From an uncultured Eubacteriales bacterium (lineage in GTDB: Bacteria > Bacillota > Clostridia > Oscillospirales > Oscillospiraceae): 5,937 nucleotides of DNA. Position 1 is the first letter of the stretch. Each line of letters begins with the position of its first letter. Under the pieces are notes generated by a model, which made no database searches, was not told the origin of the DNA, and worked only from the letters and a program-made list of their open reading frames with translations. This document shows, in pieces, positions 1 through 5,937 of the stretch. The DNA is taken from positions 1 to 5,937 of the forward strand of contig USHP01000129.1 in NCBI GenBank assembly GCA_900554625.1, in the 5' to 3' direction. A program made the translations under genes and the position numbers.

Positions 1-267
1 CCTCACCGGGAGGAATGCTCCTTCCATATTTATGAAATTGCTGTGCCTGACCGGGAAGGGCTGCTGTCGGAGCTGGCCAAGAATGACATTTACGGCGGTG
101 TCCACTACCGGGACAACACGGAATTTTCCATGTACACCTACGCCCAGGGCACCTGCCCCCACGCCCACGAAATCAGCCAGCATATCATCACCATGCCCCT
201 GCACATGTATCTGACCGACGAGGATGTGGCAAAAATCGCCGGAATTGTCAATGGCTATGTAAAATAA
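1..267 (+). CDS. DegT/DnrJ/EryC1-family aminotransferase, C-terminal fragment
   Basis: Only the last 88 codons are present; the gene begins before the window. The frame is open from base 1 and ends with TAA at 265-267. The fragment matches the C-terminal small domain of PLP-dependent sugar aminotransferases: a FHIYEI strand, then the GGVHY segment, where the family usually has an I.t.VHY-like motif, then GTCPHAHEIS followed by IITMPLHMYLTDEDV, the hallmark 'cP.A...s..ilsLPmh..Lt.eDv' block close to the C terminus. Such enzymes transfer an amino group from glutamate to a keto-sugar nucleotide (or to related keto substrates) for surface polysaccharide, glycan or antibiotic sugars. The PLP-binding lysine and the nucleotide-sugar site lie upstream and cannot be examined, so the substrate is unknown. 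The gene is separated from secA by a terminator and appears to be the end of a different transcription unit. Family assignment is fairly sure; specificity is not. Confidence 0.85.
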   Translation, partial: PHREECSFHIYEIAVPDREGLLSELAKNDIYGGVHYRDNTEFSMYTYAQGTCPHAHEISQHIITMPLHMYLTDEDVAKIAGIVNGYVK

Positions 268-274
268 CCTATCC

Positions 275-305
275 TGTCGGAAAACCCCTGTGAGCTTTTC
301 CGACA
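275..305. repeat. Perfect 10-bp inverted repeat (stem-loop) after the aminotransferase gene
   Basis: TGTCGGAAAA (275-284) and TTTTCCGACA (296-305) are exact reverse complements around an 11-nt loop, beginning 8 bases after the stop codon. There is no run of T after the stem on either strand, so it is not a typical intrinsic terminator. It may protect the 3' end of the mRNA or be part of a larger structured element with the stem-loops that follow. Confidence 0.75.
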
Positions 306-330
306 AACTTTGGCAGTCTGCTGCGCGCAT

Positions 331-358
331 AATTTGTCCCCCGAATGGGGGACAAATT
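331..358. repeat. Perfect 12-bp inverted repeat with GAAT loop
   Basis: AATTTGTCCCCC (331-342) and GGGGGACAAATT (347-358) pair without mismatch around the four bases GAAT. It is the strongest hairpin of the region apart from the terminator. No T tract follows, so termination is unlikely. Its outer arms (AATTTGT/ACAAATT) are identical to the arms of the palindrome at 581-596 upstream of secA. It could be an RNA structure, a palindromic interspersed repeat or a protein-binding site; the sequence alone does not decide. Confidence 0.8.
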
Positions 359-360
359 CC

Positions 361-413
361 ACACTTGCAGCCTGAGCAGTGTTTTCGTCCAGGTACATGC
401 CCCGGCCGAAAAC
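361..413 (+). other. Two weaker potential stem-loops between the strong hairpins
   Basis: ACACTTGC (361-368) can pair with GCAGTGT (376-382), leaving one bulged T. GTTTTCG (381-387) can pair with CGAAAAC (407-413) around a 19-nt loop. The two share bases 381-382, so they are neighbouring or competing structures rather than fully independent ones. They are listed because they leave very little of 275-447 outside a potential stem-loop. Either could be chance on its own. Confidence 0.35.
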
Positions 414-426
414 GGTTTTGATTTTA

Positions 427-447
427 TTTGCCGCCGTAGGCGGCAAA
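427..447. repeat. Perfect 9-bp inverted repeat with GTA loop
   Basis: TTTGCCGCC (427-435) and GGCGGCAAA (439-447) are exact reverse complements separated by GTA, which gives a very stable short hairpin. No T tract follows on the + strand. On the - strand the bases after the stem are AT-rich (ATAAAATC), not a T run. A compact GC-rich palindrome in an intergenic region is typical of dispersed REP-like repeats, but only one copy is seen here, so this remains an inference. Confidence 0.7.
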
Positions 448-488
448 CTCTGCGAGGCTTTTGGGGCACACTGCGTAAAATAATCTTT

Positions 489-524
489 TCTCCCGCTGCC
501 GGAAAATGCAGCGGGAGATTTTTT
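489..524 (+). terminator. Rho-independent terminator between the aminotransferase gene and secA
   Basis: TCTCCCGCTGC (489-499) pairs perfectly with GCAGCGGGAGA (508-518) around an 8-nt loop, followed at once by six T (519-524) and, after GC, four more T. It reads on the + strand. It would end transcripts coming from the aminotransferase gene after a structured 3' untranslated region of about 250 nt, or end a separate small RNA if one starts between 268 and 480. It insulates secA, whose own promoter lies about 100 bp further on. Confidence 0.93.
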
Positions 525-580
525 GCTTTTCTCCGGCTTTTTCGTTGGAACGGAGCAAGAAATTTGGGAGCACGGACGGC

Positions 581-596
581 AATTTGTTCACAAATT
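581..596. promoter_or_regulatory. 16-bp palindrome upstream of the secA promoter, possible operator
   Basis: AATTTGT (581-587) and ACAAATT (590-596) are exact inverted repeats separated by TC. The site lies about 40-55 bp before the likely transcription start, just upstream of where a -35 element would sit. That is a usual place for an activator or a UP-like AT-rich element. The same hexamer AATTTG also occurs at 561-566, and as CAAATT at 634-639 on the likely start site. The binding protein is unknown and the role is inferred from position and symmetry only. Confidence 0.4.
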
Positions 597-620
597 CGAC
601 TATTATTCTCTTTACAAGTA

Positions 621-629
621 TGCTATAAT
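621..629 (+). promoter_or_regulatory. secA promoter, extended -10 type
   Basis: TGCTATAAT is a perfect extended -10 (TG, one base, TATAAT at 624-629). The expected -35 position with a 17-bp spacer (601-606, TATTAT) is poor, which is tolerated when the TGn extension is present. Transcription should begin near 635-637, giving a leader of about 42-44 nt before the secA ATG. The leader shows no T-box, riboswitch or long stem. This is the only good housekeeping promoter in the window and probably drives secA and the three genes after it. Confidence 0.8.
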
Positions 630-665
630 ACATCAAATTGGTTGTCTGCGGCCATTTCTAATGTT

Positions 666-672
666 AAAGGAG
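666..672 (+). promoter_or_regulatory. Ribosome binding site that fixes the secA start
   Basis: AAAGGAG lies 6 bases before ATG 679. The in-frame ATG at 661 precedes this site and has no Shine-Dalgarno sequence of its own, and still earlier in-frame starts precede the promoter. So 679 is the start, and it yields the family-typical [10 protein letters not shown] terminus. Confidence 0.92.
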
Positions 673-678
673 ATTACA

Positions 679-3441
<2,763 letters not shown>

Positions 3442-3469
3442 GAAACAGAAAACCGCCCCATTTGATAAC

Positions 3470-3475
3470 AGGTGA
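3470..3475 (+). promoter_or_regulatory. Ribosome binding site that fixes the pgeF start
   Basis: AGGTGA lies 5 bases before ATG 3481. The alternative in-frame GTG at 3472 is inside this motif and so cannot be served by it, which supports the ATG start. Confidence 0.75.
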
Positions 3476-3480
3476 ATTTT

Positions 3481-4281
3481 ATGTCGATACAAACCGTAAA
3501 ACAGGGGGATCTGGAGTATCTGGTTGCCCAGGAAATCTCCGTACCCCACTGCTTCACCACCCGTTTCGGCGGTGTCAGCACCGGCACCCAGGCCAGTCTG
3601 AACCTGGCCTACGGCCGGGGAGACACCATGGAAAACGTGGAAACCAACCTGAGAATCCTGGCAAAGGCCCTGGATTTTGACGAAACAAAGCTGGTGATGA
3701 CCCGTCAGACCCATACGGACATTGTCCGCCCGGTAACGGCGGCGGATGCCCGGGGCCTGTGCCACCGGGACTACCCGGAGTGCGACGGTCTGATTACCAA
3801 CACCCCGGGGGTAACCCTGCTGGTCTTTACCGCCGACTGCACCCCGGTGCTGCTGTTCGATCCGGTTACCGGCGCGGTAGGCGCCGTTCACGCCGGATGG
3901 CGGGGCACCGTTCAGGACATTGCCGGCAAGGCCGTGCAGGCCATGATGGAGCAATACGGCTGCCGCCCGGAAAACATCCGGGCCGCCATCGGCCCCAACA
4001 TCGGCCAGTGCCACTTTGAAACCCGGGAAGATGTGCCCAATGCGCTGCTGGATGCCTTTGGAGATGACGTGGCCCGCTACATTGAAAAGCGGGGCGATCG
4101 GTACTACCCCGACCTGAAGGCCGTCAATGCCTATCTGCTGCGGCGCCGGGGGGTAAACACCATCGCCGTCAGCGACGCTTGCACCTACTGCCAGAATCAG
4201 CGGTTCTGGTCTCACCGGGCAACTTGTGGCGAGCGGGGCTCCCAGGGCGCTCTGATTGTCTGCAAGGAGGTTTGCCCATGA
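3481..4281 (+). CDS. pgeF: PgeF/YfiH/LACC1-family protein (peptidoglycan editing factor; purine nucleoside phosphorylase type)
   Basis: The 266-residue product has the normal length and order of motifs of the cytoplasmic 'multicopper polyphenol oxidase/laccase domain' family (E. coli YfiH, B. subtilis YlmD, human LACC1). Visible are TTRFGGVS (26-33), TRQTHTD (74-80) with metal-site H78, FTADCTPVLLFDP (116-128) with C120, GAVHAGWRGT (134-143) with H137, IGPNIGQCHFE (170-180), SDACTYC (231-237) and FWSHR (242-246). H78, C120 and H137 are the conserved zinc/active-site set. Characterised members phosphorolyse purine nucleosides and methylthioadenosine and deaminate adenosine; E. coli PgeF removes wrongly added L-serine from peptidoglycan precursors. 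Which activity dominates here cannot be told. The gene starts 39 bp after secA with no terminator between, and its stop overlaps the next start (ATGA), so it is probably co-transcribed with both. It has eleven cysteines, including two in the last six residues (CKEVCP). Confidence 0.95.
   Translation: MSIQTVKQGDLEYLVAQEISVPHCFTTRFGGVSTGTQASLNLAYGRGDTMENVETNLRILAKALDFDETKLVMTRQTHTDIVRPVTAADARGLCHRDYPECDGLITNTPGVTLLVFTADCTPVLLFDPVTGAVGAVHAGWRGTVQDIAGKAVQAMMEQYGCRPENIRAAIGPNIGQCHFETREDVPNALLDAFGDDVARYIEKRGDRYYPDLKAVNAYLLRRRGVNTIAVSDACTYCQNQRFWSHRATCGERGSQGALIVCKEVCP
4264..4270 (+). promoter_or_regulatory. Ribosome binding site inside the end of pgeF
   Basis: AAGGAGG is a near-perfect anti-16S match 7 bases before ATG 4278. 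It forms the Lys-Glu-Val codons near the end of pgeF, so the signal is embedded in coding sequence. Together with the ATGA stop/start overlap this points to translational coupling of the two genes. Confidence 0.92.
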
Positions 4282-5891
4282 AACGATTGACCGCTCTGCT
4301 GCTGATTTTTGTTCTGATTCTGGGAGGCTGCGGCCGGAAAATTGACAACTCCGCCTACCAGGCTACCGGCGATGCCATCTTGATGGAAGGCCAGGACCCG
4401 GAGGACATCATGCCGGAAGAGGAGGATACCCAGGAGCTGACCCTGGCCTACTACCCGAACCGCTCCCTGAACCCCCTGTTCGGCAGTGACTACACCAATC
4501 GGGTGCTGATGTCGCTGATGTACCAGGGCCTGTTCGCCGTGGACAGCAAGAAAAATGTTACCCCAATTCTCTGTGGAAAGTATGAAGTCTCTGAAAACCG
4601 CCGCAACTGGACCTTTTACTTAGACCCCAACGCCACCTTCTCCGACGGCACCAAGGTCACCGCCCAGGACGTGGTTGCCTGCTACCAGCAGGCCAAGGAA
4701 AACGACTACTACAAAAACCGTTTCAAAAAGCACCTGCTGGAGGTAAGCGCTCTGGAAAACGGCGGCATTTTGTTCCAGATGGACACCGCCTATGAGAATT
4801 TGCCCCTTTTGCTGGATGTGCCCATTGTCAAGGCCTCCGAGGTAAACCAGACCGAAGGAACCCCTCCCGTAGGCACCGGACCTTACGTCTTCGTAAAAGC
4901 CGCCGGCGGCGCCCAGCTTCACCGCAATCCCACCTGGTGGTGCGGCAACATCAAGATTCCGGCTACCGACGAGAGCATTGACCTGGTGGAAGTTACCTCC
5001 CCGGCGGATGTCCGGGACGAATTCCAGTTCGGCAATGTCAGCGTGGTTTGCACCAATCCCATGAGTGACTCCTTCGCGGAGTATCGCTGTGACTACGAGC
5101 TGTGGGAAATTGAAAGCGGTTACCTGATGTACATTGGCTGTAACATCACCTACAGTGATTTCTTTGAAGACAGCAATATGCGTGTCAACCTGACATACGG
5201 CATCGACCGGGAGACTCTGGCCCAGGATATCTATAAGGGGCTGGTGGAACCGGTAACCTTGCCCTGTGCTCCAACGGAATCCTACTACAGCAAAACTCTG
5301 GCGGATAAATACGCCTACGACCCATCCAAATTCGTCTCTTTCCTCACCGGATATGCCATTCCCAAAGATGACGACGGGGAGCAGAAAGAGCTTAGGATTC
5401 TGGTTAACTCCGACGATTCCGCCCGGGTGCGGGCAGCCCGGAGCATTGCCCAGAATCTGACGGAGCTGGGTCTGCCTGCCACCACCATGGAGAAAACCAC
5501 CGGCGCTTATCAGGACGTTCTGGTAGCTCAGACCTATGACATCTACCTGGGCATGACCCGGCTGTCCCCCAATATGGACCTGACGGAATTCTTCCGGGGT
5601 TGGGGAGAGCTGAGCTGGGGCGGCCTGGCCCACGAAACCCTTCAGGGCATGTGCTACAGTACCCTGGATAACAGCGGCACCTACTACAACCTCTACCAGA
5701 AACTGGCAGAGGACGGGCGAATTATACCGGTGCTGTTCGGCTACTACAACGTGTATGCCCGCCGGGGTCTGCTGCCGGATCTGAATCCCTCCCGGGACAA
5801 TGTATTCTACTACAGCCTGGGCAAAACCATGGAAGGAACCCTCAGCGAACCTCAGGCAGAGGAAACCGAAGCCACTGAGGAAACGGCATAA
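4278..5891 (+). CDS. OppA-type (SBP_bac_5) substrate-binding lipoprotein of an ABC transporter
   Basis: The 537-residue product begins with a short lipoprotein signal peptide: MKR, a hydrophobic stretch, and lipobox LGGC with C18 as the lipidated residue. An acidic linker (39-53) follows, then the family 5 extracellular solute-binding fold: TLAYYPNRSLNPLF (55-68), NWTFYLDPNATFSDGTKVTA (110-129) followed by QDVVACYQQA, the strongest family signature, PPVGTGPYVF (196-205), the MRVNLTYGIDRETLAQ hinge-side segment (301-316), and a C-terminal IIPVLFGYYNVYARR (482-496). It ends in a Glu/Thr-rich tail. Such proteins are anchored on the outer face of the membrane and deliver oligopeptides, or in some members nickel, haem or cell-wall peptides, to a permease. 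No permease or ATPase genes are in the window, so the ligand and partners are unknown. Length is normal for the family. The mature part after C18 holds eight further cysteines, many for an exported protein, which fits an anaerobe. The start at 4278 is fixed by the AAGGAGG site and the lipobox; earlier in-frame starts would bury the signal peptide. Confidence 0.93.
   Translation: MKRLTALLLIFVLILGGCGRKIDNSAYQATGDAILMEGQDPEDIMPEEEDTQELTLAYYPNRSLNPLFGSDYTNRVLMSLMYQGLFAVDSKKNVTPILCGKYEVSENRRNWTFYLDPNATFSDGTKVTAQDVVACYQQAKENDYYKNRFKKHLLEVSALENGGILFQMDTAYENLPLLLDVPIVKASEVNQTEGTPPVGTGPYVFVKAAGGAQLHRNPTWWCGNIKIPATDESIDLVEVTSPADVRDEFQFGNVSVVCTNPMSDSFAEYRCDYELWEIESGYLMYIGCNITYSDFFEDSNMRVNLTYGIDRETLAQDIYKGLVEPVTLPCAPTESYYSKTLADKYAYDPSKFVSFLTGYAIPKDDDGEQKELRILVNSDDSARVRAARSIAQNLTELGLPATTMEKTTGAYQDVLVAQTYDIYLGMTRLSPNMDLTEFFRGWGELSWGGLAHETLQGMCYSTLDNSGTYYNLYQKLAEDGRIIPVLFGYYNVYARRGLLPDLNPSRDNVFYYSLGKTMEGTLSEPQAEETEATEETA
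5877..5883 (+). promoter_or_regulatory. Ribosome binding site for the gene leaving the window
   Basis: GAGGAAA, inside the last codons of the lipoprotein gene, lies 7 bases before ATG 5891. It supports a start there although only the first codons of that gene can be seen. Confidence 0.55.
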
Positions 5892-5937
5892 TGGCGATAA
5901 GTTGCGGCTTTCCCCGAGACGGCCGGCAATTTACCAT
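5891..5937 (+). CDS. Start of an unrecognised gene, cut by the window edge
   Basis: An ATG at 5891-5893 overlaps the TAA stop of the lipoprotein gene (TAATG) and is preceded by GAGGAAA at proper distance. The frame stays open to the edge and reads MAISCGFPRDGRQFT. Fifteen codons are too few to name a family. There is no signal peptide or membrane segment in what is visible. The overlap suggests translational coupling and membership of the secA-pgeF-lipoprotein unit. If it is not a real gene, the overlap is chance, since nothing else between 5892 and 5937 resembles a terminator or promoter. Confidence 0.55.
   Translation, partial: MAISCGFPRDGRQFT

Larger units (their letters stand above)
268..678. 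other. Non-coding region between the aminotransferase gene and secA
   Basis: This 411-bp gap divides in two. From 268 to 524 it is a run of stem-loops closing with an intrinsic terminator: the 3' end of the upstream unit, possibly including a small structured RNA or a dispersed palindromic repeat. From 525 to 678 it is AT-richer and holds the secA control region: a palindrome, an extended -10 promoter and a ribosome binding site. Short open frames cross it in several frames, but none has a convincing ribosome binding site and they run through the hairpins. I found no tRNA, SRP RNA or known riboswitch signature. Confidence 0.7.

Noticed and set aside
255..469. Two overlapping short - strand frames (63 and 66 codons) after the aminotransferase gene
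   Set aside because: Both use weak TTG/GTG starts without a ribosome binding site, run straight through the inverted repeats, and one ends inside the upstream gene. They may be translated repeat sequence, but I cannot support them as genes.
611..616. TTTACA as the -35 element of the secA promoter
   Set aside because: Only 7 bp separate it from TATAAT at 624, and no acceptable -10 lies 16-18 bp downstream of it.
523..678. N-terminal extension of SecA from earlier in-frame starts (523 or 661)
   Set aside because: The region from 523 contains the promoter itself, so it would not be in the transcript. ATG 661 lacks a Shine-Dalgarno site, whereas 679 has AAAGGAG and gives the conserved SecA N terminus.
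630..678. Riboswitch, T-box or SecM-like arrest leader before secA
   Set aside because: The predicted leader is only about 43 nt, without strong stems or an upstream reading frame with its own ribosome binding site.
4620..5633. A 337-codon open frame on the - strand inside the lipoprotein gene
   Set aside because: Same composition artefact, opposite to a gene with a clear family signature, signal peptide and ribosome binding site.

Overview
The window looks like an ordinary chromosomal stretch from a low-oxygen, moderately GC-rich Firmicute, most likely a clostridial gut bacterium of the Oscillospirales type. The grounds are a Firmicutes-style SecA with a Cys-Cys SEC-C tail, strong AAGGAGG-type ribosome binding sites, a preference for C/G in third codon positions (many CGG arginines), and cysteine-rich proteins including an exported one. 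The genus cannot be fixed from the sequence alone. All supported genes lie on the + strand.

Layout. Bases 1-267 hold the last 88 codons of a DegT/DnrJ/EryC1-type (sugar) aminotransferase. Bases 268-678 are non-coding. The first part carries a series of perfect stem-loops (275-305, 331-358, 427-447) and ends in a textbook Rho-independent terminator (489-524). The second part carries the secA promoter (extended -10 TGCTATAAT at 621-629), preceded by a 16-bp AATTTGT palindrome. Then come secA (679-3441), pgeF/YfiH-family (3481-4281), an OppA-type (SBP_bac_5) lipoprotein (4278-5891) and the first codons of an unrecognised gene (5891 to the edge).

The last four genes look like one transcription unit. 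There is a 39-bp gap after secA with no terminator, then an ATGA overlap between pgeF and the lipoprotein gene, then a TAATG overlap into the final gene. The gene products touch on envelope biology: SecA drives protein export, including the lipoprotein downstream; PgeF is a cytoplasmic enzyme linked in different species to peptidoglycan editing and purine nucleoside metabolism; the lipoprotein would capture peptides or similar ligands outside the membrane. No permease or ATPase genes for the transporter are visible here.

I see no convincing new system. The points most worth a second look are the structured intergenic region with its recurring AATTTG hexamer, the enlarged helical insertion in the second SecA nucleotide-binding domain, and the tight coupling of pgeF to an orphan-looking substrate-binding lipoprotein.
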